Under the pieces are notes generated by a model. That model saw only the letters and a list, made by a program, of their open reading frames with translations, was not told the origin of the DNA and did not search any database. 23,074 nucleotides of DNA. Source: Clostridia bacterium. Its GTDB lineage: Bacteria; Bacillota; Clostridia; Christensenellales; Borkfalkiaceae. Position 1 is the stretch's first letter. Every line of letters begins with the position of its first letter. The stretch covers positions 1 to 23,074 of the forward strand of contig CAAGHC010000097.1 of assembly GCA_900769565.1 (NCBI GenBank), in the 5' to 3' direction. The position numbers were made by a program, and so were the translations under genes. This document shows, one piece after another, positions 7,773-14,737 of this stretch.

Positions 7773-8549
7773 TTACATTTGTTGACCGCCGGTAACGTTT
7801 ATAGCTTGGCCGGTCATGTAGCCTGAATAATCAGATGCCAAGAATACCATTACGTCTTCAATATCTTTGTATTCGCAAGAACGTTTCATAGGAACTTGGT
7901 TGATGTATTTTGCTCTTACTTCTTCTTCGGTTATACCTTGGTTTGCAGCATATTGCTTGAATAAGCTGTTAACCCAAAGCGGAGAGTTCAAAAGGTTACC
8001 AGGGCAGATGCAGTTTACTCTTACGCCTGATTCTGCGAATTCAAGAGCCAAACTTTGAGTTAAGCCTACGCCACCGAATTTGCTTGCTGCGTAAGCACCG
8101 TTCTTAAAGCTACCCTTTCTGCCAGATTTAGAGTTGATTTGAATAATGCTACCACTCTTTGCTTCGAGCATATAAGGTGCAAATGCTTTTACGGTATTAA
8201 AATAACCATTAAGGTTGATGTTGGTTACTAAACCGAAAGCTTCGGGCGAAAGATTGAAGATATCGCCACTCTTAACAATTGCTGCGTTACAGATAAGAAC
8301 GTCTACCTTACCCCATTTTTCGATAACTGCTTTTGCAGCGTTTTCGAGTTGGTCGTATTTGGTTACGTCAACAGCAAGAGCGATTGCATCTGAAAGTTTG
8401 CTCGCTACTGCTTGCGCACCGTCGTAGTTAATATCGCATACAGCTACTTTGCAACCTTCTTTATCTAAACGAAGAGCAAGTGCTTCTCCTAAACCTTGGC
8501 TTGCGCCCGTTACTACTGCTACTTTACCTTGTAAATTGATTTGACTCAT
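7773..8549 (-). CDS. srlD: SrlD-like sorbitol-6-phosphate 2-dehydrogenase (SDR family)
   Basis: The 258-residue classical short-chain dehydrogenase has the NAD-binding TGASQGLG at 14-21, NAA at 88-90 and the catalytic YAASK (Tyr153, Lys157). QINSKSG (137-143), FGGVGLTQSLALE and the C-terminal TGQAINVTGGQ closely resemble E. coli SrlD, which converts sorbitol 6-phosphate to fructose 6-phosphate. Asp39 at the end of beta-2 suggests NAD rather than NADP. No PTS transporter or other srl gene is present, so the true substrate could be another hexitol or deoxy-sugar phosphate. AAAGGAGA supports the ATG at 8547-8549. It is the second gene of the operon headed by the PHP protein. Confidence 0.8.
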   Translation of the reverse strand: MSQINLQGKVAVVTGASQGLGEALALRLDKEGCKVAVCDINYDGAQAVASKLSDAIALAVDVTKYDQLENAAKAVIEKWGKVDVLICNAAIVKSGDIFNLSPEAFGLVTNINLNGYFNTVKAFAPYMLEAKSGSIIQINSKSGRKGSFKNGAYAASKFGGVGLTQSLALEFAESGVRVNCICPGNLLNSPLWVNSLFKQYAANQGITEEEVRAKYINQVPMKRSCEYKDIEDVMVFLASDYSGYMTGQAINVTGGQQM

Positions 8550-8583
8550 TTTTATTTCTCCTTTTTTTGTTTGATTTTATTTT

Positions 8584-9843
8584 TTATACCGTTTCGTGAC
8601 CGATTACGGCGTACTTTTTAATTCTTTGATAAAGGTCAGGCGTTTCTTTTACACTACGCTCGGAGAACATACCGTACTCTACACCTTTTTCAGTTGATAT
8701 TGCCTCGTGTCCGATAAGCGCCCAAGTAGAATCGATTAAATGTGCGTATTCGGGAAGAGCAAGCGCTGCACAAGCAAATTTTTGACGAGATGAGTTAATA
8801 TCTTCACCACTAATTTCAAAAAGCTCGTTTTCCTTTAACATTTTGCCAAGACGAACGAGTTGTTCAGGGGTGTTTCTAGTAGGCATATACGCCACTGCTT
8901 GAATACCGATAGCCTTAATTTCTTTTATGAGTTCGGGCAAGAAGTCGTCTTCAAACTTTTGAGCCTTTTTATCACCCGTTACAGAGTTACCTACGTCGCC
9001 AAGATAAGCGTATGCGGGAATTGCACCGAAAGAACGTGCAACCTTAACGAATTCTTCTGCTACGGGCATTTCTTCATCTGCATCAATGTAGAAGAACGCG
9101 GTATCTGCTTTTAATACGCCTAAAAGGTCGTAAAGGAAATGTTCGTTGTTTTGGTCAAGTAAGAAACCTCTAATCTTTTCGCTTACGCCAAGTTTAAGGT
9201 CGTTTTCCAAAAAGGCGATAAGACTTTCAGTTCTGCCAAACTTTTTATCAAGTTTAACTGCGAGAGCGTAAAGAAGATGTCTTTCGGTTACGCTACCACC
9301 GTCCTTTGCTTCGGAAAGGGGTTTAACGTCCTTTTCAAAATCAAGTTCCACACCGAACTTGCCGAATTTAGCCGTTATAAGTTCGCACATTTTAGCATCA
9401 CGCTCGTATCTTCTTTGACGGAAAGATTCAAGGTAAGCGTTAAAAGCATCAACGTTTTGCGCAGGAATACCATGTGCAGCCATATAAATGCAGTTTTCTT
9501 GGTCGGGGTGGTTGATTTTACCAAAACCACGGTCAAATTTACAACGCACTTCTACACCGCAAGTAGAACCGATACCAAGCATTGCACATGCACTCTTAAA
9601 TTCCTTAACCCCCGACAAACTGTCGTGGTCCATAATACCAGCACTTGTCAAGCCTGCACGGTAAGCCATGTACGCGGCTTTGGTCGGCGAATAAGGCGAG
9701 AATGAATAGATTGTGTGAATGTGATTGTTTGCGTCGTTGTCACGACGAACGGGTTTTTCTTCAATAGCGATAAGTTGTTTTAACGCATCAAGTCTTTCTT
9801 CCGCCGTGGGCGCATTGAGCTTTTCAATAAGCGTTTGTTTCAT
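8584..9843 (-). CDS. PHP-domain metal-dependent phosphoesterase-like protein
   Basis: This 419-residue protein has the PHP-fold metal-binding motifs HIHTIYS (His41, His43), IMDHDS (Asp72, His73), GVEVR (Glu98) and a later MAAHG (His124). PHP proteins hydrolyse phosphoesters such as histidinol phosphate, nucleoside bisphosphates or DNA ends. This one is not the short HisK type, and its central region from about 130 to 350 carries no domain I recognise. It heads an operon with a sorbitol-6-phosphate dehydrogenase-like gene and two aldolases, so a small phosphorylated sugar is a reasonable guess for its substrate. AAAGGAGC lies upstream of the ATG at 9841-9843, and a strong promoter lies 50 bases further up. 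Confidence 0.8.
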   Translation of the reverse strand: MKQTLIEKLNAPTAEERLDALKQLIAIEEKPVRRDNDANNHIHTIYSFSPYSPTKAAYMAYRAGLTSAGIMDHDSLSGVKEFKSACAMLGIGSTCGVEVRCKFDRGFGKINHPDQENCIYMAAHGIPAQNVDAFNAYLESFRQRRYERDAKMCELITAKFGKFGVELDFEKDVKPLSEAKDGGSVTERHLLYALAVKLDKKFGRTESLIAFLENDLKLGVSEKIRGFLLDQNNEHFLYDLLGVLKADTAFFYIDADEEMPVAEEFVKVARSFGAIPAYAYLGDVGNSVTGDKKAQKFEDDFLPELIKEIKAIGIQAVAYMPTRNTPEQLVRLGKMLKENELFEISGEDINSSRQKFACAALALPEYAHLIDSTWALIGHEAISTEKGVEYGMFSERSVKETPDLYQRIKKYAVIGHETV

Positions 9844-9895
9844 TTTTGCTCCTTTAATTATAAAATAATTAACTTGAATTTACAAATACGGCTTT

Positions 9896-9924
9896 ATTAT
9901 ATAACAATTTATTTTTTCCGTCAA
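9896..9924 (-). promoter_or_regulatory. Sigma-A promoter of the PHP/SDR/aldolase operon
   Basis: TTGACG (9919-9924) and TATAAT (9896-9901) on the minus strand are 17 bases apart. A direct repeat AAGCGT-TATA-AAGCGT (plus-strand reading, overlapping and upstream of the -35) could be a regulator site. The leader is about 45 bases with no clear structure. Confidence 0.85.
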
Positions 9925-10096
9925 GCGTTATAAAGCGTCTAAACGACAAAACGAAAGATTTTAAACATTTCATAATATTTATTTTAGCCTAACGTTTTCA
10001 TGGGTACATACTTGAAAAGTAAATAACTAAGTATAACGCATAGTATTTCAAAGTGTTTTTTGTAAAAAATTAAGCGAACGGCACGAAAAAGCCTTT
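9925..10096. other. Non-coding stretch between the 30-codon unit and the PHP promoter
   Basis: This AT-rich stretch is part of a gap of about 330 bases between the small ORF at 10173 and the PHP gene. I see no ORF with a ribosome site, no convincing hairpin and no second promoter in it. Upstream regulator sites for the PHP promoter are the most likely content. Confidence 0.5.
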
Positions 10097-10130
10097 AAAA
10101 AAGAAAAAGTCCCTTAACCACTTGGTTAAG
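10097..10130 (-). terminator. Terminator of the 30-codon transcription unit
   Basis: The stem CTTAACC/GGTTAAG (10113-10119 with 10124-10130) and a four-base loop are followed on the minus strand by GGAC and a T-rich tract (10097-10108). An AGTCCC copy flanks each side as a direct repeat. A second small hairpin, GTAAAC/GTTTAC, lies at 10140-10157. Together they end the short transcript before the PHP promoter. Confidence 0.75.
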
Positions 10131-10172
10131 AGTCCCAAAGTAAACGTACTAGTTTACCCCTTCTTTTTGCTA

Positions 10173-10265
10173 CTAGTTATTGAAATTACTGATTGCAACT
10201 AAAACCATTGCATTCTTTTCAAGATTTTTAATCATGTTTTCGTAGCCTAATAAGAACTTTTTCAT
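10173..10265 (-). CDS. Small ORF of 30 codons in its own transcription unit
   Basis: An ATG at 10263-10265, preceded by a near-perfect AAGGAGGT with five-base spacing, opens a 30-codon frame ending in TAG. The peptide starts MKKFLLGYENMI, has two Lys/Glu-rich turns and ends with a short hydrophobic patch (AMVLVAIS) and Asn/Phe residues. That patch is too short for a typical membrane helix, and no Gly-Gly leader or Cys motif is seen. It has its own consensus promoter, a leader of about 105 bases with a GCGC/GCGC hairpin just before the ribosome site, and a terminator. I do not recognise the peptide. It could be a signalling or regulatory peptide, a small toxin, or the translated part of a regulatory RNA. 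Short length limits confidence that the peptide itself matters. Confidence 0.6.
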   Translation of the reverse strand: MKKFLLGYENMIKNLEKNAMVLVAISNFNN

Positions 10266-10377
10266 TGTTACCTCCTTCGCGCATCACCGCGCTTAATACT
10301 CAATAGTTTATCGTGTTAAAAAGCAACAATAAAATATTCAGTTGTATTTGAAAACCTTGTTCAGAATTTTCACTCAT

Positions 10378-10406
10378 ATTATAACTGCGTTTTTATGTTT
10401 CGTCAA
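10378..10406 (-). promoter_or_regulatory. Sigma-A promoter of the 30-codon unit
   Basis: TTGACG (10401-10406) and TATAAT (10378-10383) on the minus strand are separated by 17 bases. The predicted start near 10371 leaves a leader of about 105 bases before the small ORF. Its -35 is identical to that of the PHP operon promoter. Confidence 0.85.
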
Positions 10407-10447
10407 GTGTTTTATGCCCGTTTTCCCTTTTTTTATAAAACTTTTTT

Positions 10448-10483
10448 AAAAACCCGCACTATTTTATTTTAGCACGGGTTTTT
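10448..10483 (-). terminator. Terminator of the uraA-upp-PAP2 operon
   Basis: AAAAACCCG pairs with CGGGTTTTT, extended by three further pairs after a two-base mismatch. It starts seven bases past the PAP2 stop codon. The arm ends in five Ts on the minus strand. It separates this operon from the small transcription unit that follows. Confidence 0.8.
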
Positions 10484-10489
10484 AGATAA

Positions 10490-11146
10490 TTAAGTTCGTT
10501 TTTTGTTAGAAATTAACATTATGTCAAAATTTAGGAAAAAGTCACAAAAGGACTTATGTTTATTTTTAACAATTATTGCATAAATTGCTCTAGTTATAAA
10601 AAAGCCGATTACGGCAGATATAAAACCGGTAAAAGCACCTGCTATAACGTCGGTTGGATAATGAACCATTAGATAAATTCTCGACAAGCACATTAACGGT
10701 ATTCCTAAAAACAACGGCCACGTATAGCATTTGTTCTTTGAAAAAAGAAATATTGACACGAGCACGGCTGTAATGTTATTTACGTGCCCAGACGGAAAAG
10801 AACGGTCGCTTTCCAAGTGTGCGCCTACTATTCCCCACCATTCGGCAAAGGGCGATTTGGTATAAGGCCTATACCTATCTACTAACGGTTTTAAGGTTGC
10901 GTTACATATCAATGCGCTAACTATGACCGAAACCAGAACGGCAACACCCGTTTTTCTGGTTTTGGCAAAAAGCAAAAACAAAACGCCCAGAGTGATAGAA
11001 AATATCCCCTTTGTTCCAAATAGACTTACAAATTCCATTAATGGTGTGAAAACACCGCTCGACGAAAGAGCCAAGCGGTGCATTGCACTTAAAATATTAG
11101 AGTCGAACGTGCTAAACGCACTATCTAGCCAGACTGAAAAAGTCAT
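10490..11146 (-). CDS. PAP2-family membrane phosphatase
   Basis: This 218-residue polytopic membrane protein has the three phosphatase motifs of the PAP2 superfamily: K86-x6-R93-P94, PSGH (118-121) and S155-R156-x5-H162-x3-D166. Four to six hydrophobic helices surround them. Relatives dephosphorylate undecaprenyl pyrophosphate (cell-wall carrier recycling), phosphatidic acid or phosphatidylglycerol phosphate. The C-terminal 25 residues after the last helix are basic. It begins 17 bases after upp with AGGAG before the ATG, so it is the third gene of the uraA operon, although no direct link to uracil use is obvious. The exact lipid substrate cannot be assigned. Confidence 0.87.
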   Translation of the reverse strand: MTFSVWLDSAFSTFDSNILSAMHRLALSSSGVFTPLMEFVSLFGTKGIFSITLGVLFLLFAKTRKTGVAVLVSVIVSALICNATLKPLVDRYRPYTKSPFAEWWGIVGAHLESDRSFPSGHVNNITAVLVSIFLFSKNKCYTWPLFLGIPLMCLSRIYLMVHYPTDVIAGAFTGFISAVIGFFITRAIYAIIVKNKHKSFCDFFLNFDIMLISNKKRT

Positions 11147-11163
11147 TCACTACTCCTAAAAGA

Positions 11164-11802
11164 TTATTTTGTTCCAAATATTCTATCACCTGCATCGCCA
11201 AGCCCCGGAAGAATATATCCGTGTTCGTTAAGACAACGGTCAAGCGTGGAAACGTATACTTCTACGTCAGGGTGCGCCTCCGCAACCTTTTTAACGCCTT
11301 CGGGCGCAGCGATAATAGACATTAACTTTATCTTTTTGCATCCACGTTTTTTGAGCATCTTGATTGCGTCACAAGCACTGCCACCCGTTGCAAGCATGGG
11401 GTCTACAACCATAACTACTTTTTCGTCTATGTGCGACGGAAGTTTGCAGTAGTATTCTTGCGGTTCAAGAGTTTCTTCATCTCTATATAAACCGATATGC
11501 CCTACCTTTGCAGCGGGGAAAAGTGATAAAATACCTTCAACCATACCGAGCCCTGCACGAAGTATGGGCACGATTGCGATTGAGTTTTCTTTAACTACCG
11601 TTTGAGTGGTAGTTTCAAGTGGGGTTTCCACTACGATTTCTTGAGTGGGAACGTCCTTAAAACTTTCGTACGCCATAAGGGTTGCAAGTTCGCTTATGAT
11701 TTCTCTAAATTGTTTAGTATCAGTTTCCTTATTCCTTATAATCGCTAGTTTGTGGCGAATTAAGGGATGGTCTAAAATATGAACGTTATTATAATTTTCC
11801 AT
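11164..11802 (-). CDS. upp: Uracil phosphoribosyltransferase
   Basis: Upp makes UMP from uracil and PRPP, the key step of pyrimidine salvage. The protein is 212 residues, the usual length. It has the PRPP-binding signature VDPMLATGGSA at 133-143, ILRAGL at 80-85 and the C-terminal uracil-binding region ending in PGLGDAGDRIFGTK. It starts 11 bases after the uraA stop and lacks a strong ribosome site, so its translation is probably coupled to uraA. The pairing with a uracil permease matches the common salvage operon arrangement. Confidence 0.97.
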   Translation of the reverse strand: MENYNNVHILDHPLIRHKLAIIRNKETDTKQFREIISELATLMAYESFKDVPTQEIVVETPLETTTQTVVKENSIAIVPILRAGLGMVEGILSLFPAAKVGHIGLYRDEETLEPQEYYCKLPSHIDEKVVMVVDPMLATGGSACDAIKMLKKRGCKKIKLMSIIAAPEGVKKVAEAHPDVEVYVSTLDRCLNEHGYILPGLGDAGDRIFGTK

Positions 11803-11813
11803 AATCGTAATTT

Positions 11814-13226
11814 TTATTCTTCAGTAACGGCAGCTTCTGCTACTTCTTCAACTTTTTCTTCCACTTTTGTCTTCTTTGCTTTAGAAGTAAGAAGGTTTGC
11901 AAGAATACCAAGAATAAGAGCACATGCTACCGACGTAATAGTTACAGCGCCAATATTAACTACCATACCACCTACACCAGCAACTAATATTACTGATACG
12001 GTAAAGAGATTAGCGTTATCAGAAAGGTCAACTTTTTGTATCATCTTCAAGCCAGATACAGCGATAAAACCGTAAAGAGTTACGCAAACACCACCCATTA
12101 CGCAAGAAGGAATAGTTGCAAGCAAGGTCATAAGCGGTGCTATGAAAGCAGATACGATACATATACAAGCGGCAGTAAAAATGGTTACTACTGATGCGTT
12201 ACCAGAAATAGCTACGCAACCAACTGATTCGCCGTAAGTAGTATTTGCACAACCACCAAAGAATGCACCAACCATAGAACCTACGCCGTCGCCAAGAAGG
12301 GTTCTGTGAAGGCCGGGGTCTTTAGTAAGGTCAGTACCGATAATTGAAGAAATGTTTTTATGGTCTGCCAAGTGCTCTGCAAATACAACGAACGCTACGG
12401 GAATGTATGCAACGGCGATAGTACCGAGATAAGCACCGAAATTACCAAGATTATCAAAACCCTTGAAAGCTTCAATAAAGGTAAAGTTAGGATACCATTG
12501 CATTGATGCAAATAGCGAGAAGTTAATAATCTTAAGTGATTCTACTTGTGCAATAATACCGATTACGGTAAAGATTGCAGCAAGTGCGTAACCAGCAAGA
12601 ATACCAATAATGAAAGGAATTATCTTCATCATTTTTTTGCCGTAAACCGAGCAAATGATAACTACAGCTAAAGTTACAAGACCGCAAAGAAGTGCAATAT
12701 AAGGACTTGCAACAGATGCACCAGCAGCATCTAATACACTACCTTTGAAAAGGTCGCCTACTGCGTTTCCAGCAAGAGAAAGACCTATAACTGCAACGGT
12801 AGGTCCTATAACTGATGCCGGCATAATTTTATCAATCCAGTTAACGCCTACGTACTTAACTACAAGTGCGATTACTACGTATACTAAACCAGCCATAATT
12901 GCGCCGATAATTAAGCCGAGATAACCAACTGCCATACTTGCAGCGCCACCCATAGCAGCACACATAGAACCAATAAACGCAAAGGACGAGCCAAGGAATA
13001 CCGGACTTCTAAATTTAGTAAACAATAAGTAAACTATAGTACCTACGCCTGCACCGAAAAGCGCTGCAGACTGCGACATTTGAGAACCCGTGCTACCGTT
13101 AATAATTACGGGAACTACGATAGTAGCTGCAAGAATTGCGAGCACTTGTTGTAGCGCAAAAACTAGGGTTTTCCATAAACCCGGCTTGTCTTTTACGCCG
13201 TAAATGAGATTTACACTTTTGTTCAT
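11814..13226 (-). CDS. uraA: Uracil permease (NCS2 family)
   Basis: This 470-residue polytopic membrane protein imports uracil by proton symport. It has the NCS2 fold markers: Glu284 in FAEHLADHK and ANTTYGESVG at 327-336 with Glu333. Both glutamates match the uracil-binding residues known from E. coli UraA. About 14 hydrophobic segments are expected, and the tail is rich in Lys, Glu and Val. I place the start at the ATG 13224-13226, because the five extra codons of a longer TTG frame are the ribosome site GGAGGG itself. The preceding leader contains a terminator and a possible leader peptide, indicating attenuation by pyrimidine supply. Xanthine transport is the main alternative, but adjacency to upp favours uracil. 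Confidence 0.94.
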   Translation of the reverse strand: MNKSVNLIYGVKDKPGLWKTLVFALQQVLAILAATIVVPVIINGSTGSQMSQSAALFGAGVGTIVYLLFTKFRSPVFLGSSFAFIGSMCAAMGGAASMAVGYLGLIIGAIMAGLVYVVIALVVKYVGVNWIDKIMPASVIGPTVAVIGLSLAGNAVGDLFKGSVLDAAGASVASPYIALLCGLVTLAVVIICSVYGKKMMKIIPFIIGILAGYALAAIFTVIGIIAQVESLKIINFSLFASMQWYPNFTFIEAFKGFDNLGNFGAYLGTIAVAYIPVAFVVFAEHLADHKNISSIIGTDLTKDPGLHRTLLGDGVGSMVGAFFGGCANTTYGESVGCVAISGNASVVTIFTAACICIVSAFIAPLMTLLATIPSCVMGGVCVTLYGFIAVSGLKMIQKVDLSDNANLFTVSVILVAGVGGMVVNIGAVTITSVACALILGILANLLTSKAKKTKVEEKVEEVAEAAVTEE

Positions 13227-13266
13227 TTGTGAACCCTCCAAAAAAATTTTTCTTTCGTTTTATATT

Positions 13267-13300
13267 AAAAAATGAAGTCCTTTAAAATTCAAGGACTTCA
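13267..13300 (-). terminator. Attenuator-type terminator in the uraA leader
   Basis: The perfect 10-bp stem TGAAGTCCTT/AAGGACTTCA with an eight-base loop is followed on the minus strand by six Ts (13267-13272). It lies 28 bases before the uraA ribosome site and downstream of the operon promoter, so it must be conditional or the operon would be off. The first three bases of its stem are the stop codon of the leader ORF. Confidence 0.88.
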
Positions 13301-13387
13301 CAATAAAACTTCTGATTTAAAATTTAGAGAAAAAGAGCCTATGATAGCGAAAGACGAGCAAAATTTTGCACAGCAGAACTCTATCAT
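13298..13387 (-). CDS. Putative 29-residue leader peptide of uraA
   Basis: The ORF starts at the ATG 13385-13387, 11 bases after AAAGGGG, and stops with TGA at 13298-13300, exactly on the first bases of the attenuator stem. It begins MIEFCCAKFCSSF and is rich in Phe, Cys, Ser and Leu codons made of U and C. A U-rich run (13314-13337) precedes the terminator. This layout matches the E. coli pyrBI logic: low UTP slows polymerase at U-rich sites, the ribosome catches up and blocks the terminator. The spacing of the ribosome site is longer than ideal, and the start codon can pair into a stem, so translation is not certain. No PyrR-binding consensus is visible. Confidence 0.5.
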   Translation of the reverse strand: MIEFCCAKFCSSFAIIGSFSLNFKSEVLL

Positions 13388-13388
13388 A
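13340..13388 (-). promoter_or_regulatory. Stem enclosing the leader start codon (possible RNA switch)
   Basis: TATGATAG (minus strand, containing the leader ATG) pairs with CTATCATA eight bp long, enclosing 33 bases with an inner palindrome GCAAAATTTTGC (13358-13369). It could hide the leader start codon or form the base of a ligand- or protein-binding RNA. It does not match purine, PreQ1 or TPP riboswitch consensus that I know. Confidence 0.45.
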
Positions 13389-13420
13389 TAAAACGTTTCC
13401 CCTTTAACTTACTGTATAAG

Positions 13421-13449
13421 ATTATAGCACATTAAAATCTGCTTTTCAA
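13421..13449 (-). promoter_or_regulatory. Promoter of the uraA-upp-PAP2 operon
   Basis: TTGAAA (13444-13449) and TATAAT (13421-13426) on the minus strand are 17 bases apart. The transcription start is predicted near 13414, giving a leader of about 190 bases before uraA. Upstream, between the proA stop and this promoter, lies only an AT-only inverted repeat, a weak terminator at best, so read-through from proA is possible. Confidence 0.85.
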
Positions 13450-13477
13450 CTGTTTTTTAAAAATTCTTTTTAAAAGT

Positions 13478-14737
13478 TTACCTTCTAACCGCGCCGTTAC
13501 CCTTAACTATATACTTACTTGTTAAAAGCGCCGACAAGCCCATAGGTCCACGTGCGTGAAGTTTTTGCGTGCTTATGCCGATTTCTGCACCGAGCCCGAA
13601 CACGAAACCGTCGGTAAAACGAGTGGATGCATTCCAGTAAACGGACGAAGAATCTATTGAATTTAAGAAAATTTGCGCATTGATTTCATCTGCGGTAATT
13701 ATACTTTCAGAATGGTGTGTACTATGTTCGTTTATATGGTCGATAGCCTCACTTAAACTATCAACCGTCTTTACGGATATAATCGCCCCACCATATTCGG
13801 TATAAAAATCTTCTTCAGTTGCATTTTTGACAAGTGGATAGTCGGCTATAACTTTTACAGCACGCTCGTCCGCACGAATTTCCACGTCCTTTTCCTTTAG
13901 CGCTTTAGCAATTTCAGGCAATGCCTTTTTCAAAATTTTAGAGTGAATTACTATTGATTCTAGCGCGTTACATACGCTATAACGTTGGGTTTTAGCATTA
14001 AAAATAACCTTACTTGCCATGCCAACGTCAGCAGTTTCGTCCACGAAAACGTGACAGTTACCCGTGCCCGTTTCTATTATAGGTATGGTTGAATTCTCAA
14101 CCGCAGTTTTTATAAGCGACGCTCCACCACGGGGTATTAAAAGGTCAACGTATTTGTTAAGTTTCATAAATTTAGCAGTCGTTTCCCTATCCGTCGACTC
14201 GATTACCGAAACGGCGTTTTCATTAACGCCACTTTCTTTTAGTGCACGCCTTAAAACTTTTACGATTGCTACGTTAGAGCGAAGTGAATCGCTACCACCC
14301 TTTAAGATTACAGCGTTAGCCGTCTTAAAGCACAACGCAAAAGCGTCAGCCGTTACGTTAGGACGAGATTCATAAATTATGCCAACAACGCCGAAAGGTA
14401 CTGCTCTTTTTTCAATTTCTATGCCTTGTTCTTGATTAGTATAAGAGTATAAAAGCGAGCCGAGTGGGTTTTCAAGCATTGCCACTTGCTCTATCCCGAC
14501 AGCCATTCCTTCAATAACTTTTTCGTTTAAGGTAAGCCTATCAATGAACGAGTCAGACTTGCCCGCATCAATAGCGTCTTTTATATCTAAAGCATTTTGA
14601 CTAATAAGATACTCTTTATTTTCACGCAAAAGTTTTGCCGACAGTAATAAAGTTTCTTTCCTTTTTTGTTCGGTTAAAGCAAAAATTTCGGCACAAGCCG
14701 TCTTTGCCGATTTACCGAGCGTAACCAAATCAAACAT
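13478..14737 (-). CDS. proA: Gamma-glutamyl phosphate reductase
   Basis: ProA reduces gamma-glutamyl phosphate to glutamate semialdehyde with NADPH, the second step of proline synthesis. The protein is 419 residues, as usual. It has VPFGVVGIIYESRPNVT (113-129), the aldehyde-dehydrogenase-fold catalytic Cys256 in RYSVCNALES, and PRGGASLI. The conserved context is slightly unusual: VCNALES rather than the more frequent VCNAAET. The ATG at 14735-14737 overlaps the end of the S24/S26 peptidase gene by eight bases, so it is the last gene of the DUF1538/PII operon. The usual partner proB (glutamate 5-kinase) is not in the window. Confidence 0.94.
   Translation of the reverse strand: MFDLVTLGKSAKTACAEIFALTEQKRKETLLLSAKLLRENKEYLISQNALDIKDAIDAGKSDSFIDRLTLNEKVIEGMAVGIEQVAMLENPLGSLLYSYTNQEQGIEIEKRAVPFGVVGIIYESRPNVTADAFALCFKTANAVILKGGSDSLRSNVAIVKVLRRALKESGVNENAVSVIESTDRETTAKFMKLNKYVDLLIPRGGASLIKTAVENSTIPIIETGTGNCHVFVDETADVGMASKVIFNAKTQRYSVCNALESIVIHSKILKKALPEIAKALKEKDVEIRADERAVKVIADYPLVKNATEEDFYTEYGGAIISVKTVDSLSEAIDHINEHSTHHSESIITADEINAQIFLNSIDSSSVYWNASTRFTDGFVFGLGAEIGISTQKLHARGPMGLSALLTSKYIVKGNGAVRR

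Noticed and set aside
10300..10377. 25-codon ORF in the leader of the small transcription unit
   Set aside because: Its ATG at 10375-10377 lies at or before the predicted transcription start and has no ribosome site.
13227..13241. TTG start for uraA giving five extra residues
   Set aside because: Those codons are the ribosome site GGAGGG itself; the ATG at 13224-13226 is correctly spaced from it. The same reasoning moves the starts of the HAD and amidohydrolase genes.
13310..13410. Purine riboswitch or PyrR-binding RNA upstream of uraA
   Set aside because: Neither the purine-riboswitch core nor the PyrR anti-antiterminator loop consensus is visible; kept as an unidentified leader instead.
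13452..13476. Terminator after proA
   Set aside because: The inverted repeat is made only of A-T pairs and has no proper U-tail, so it is unlikely to stop transcription efficiently.
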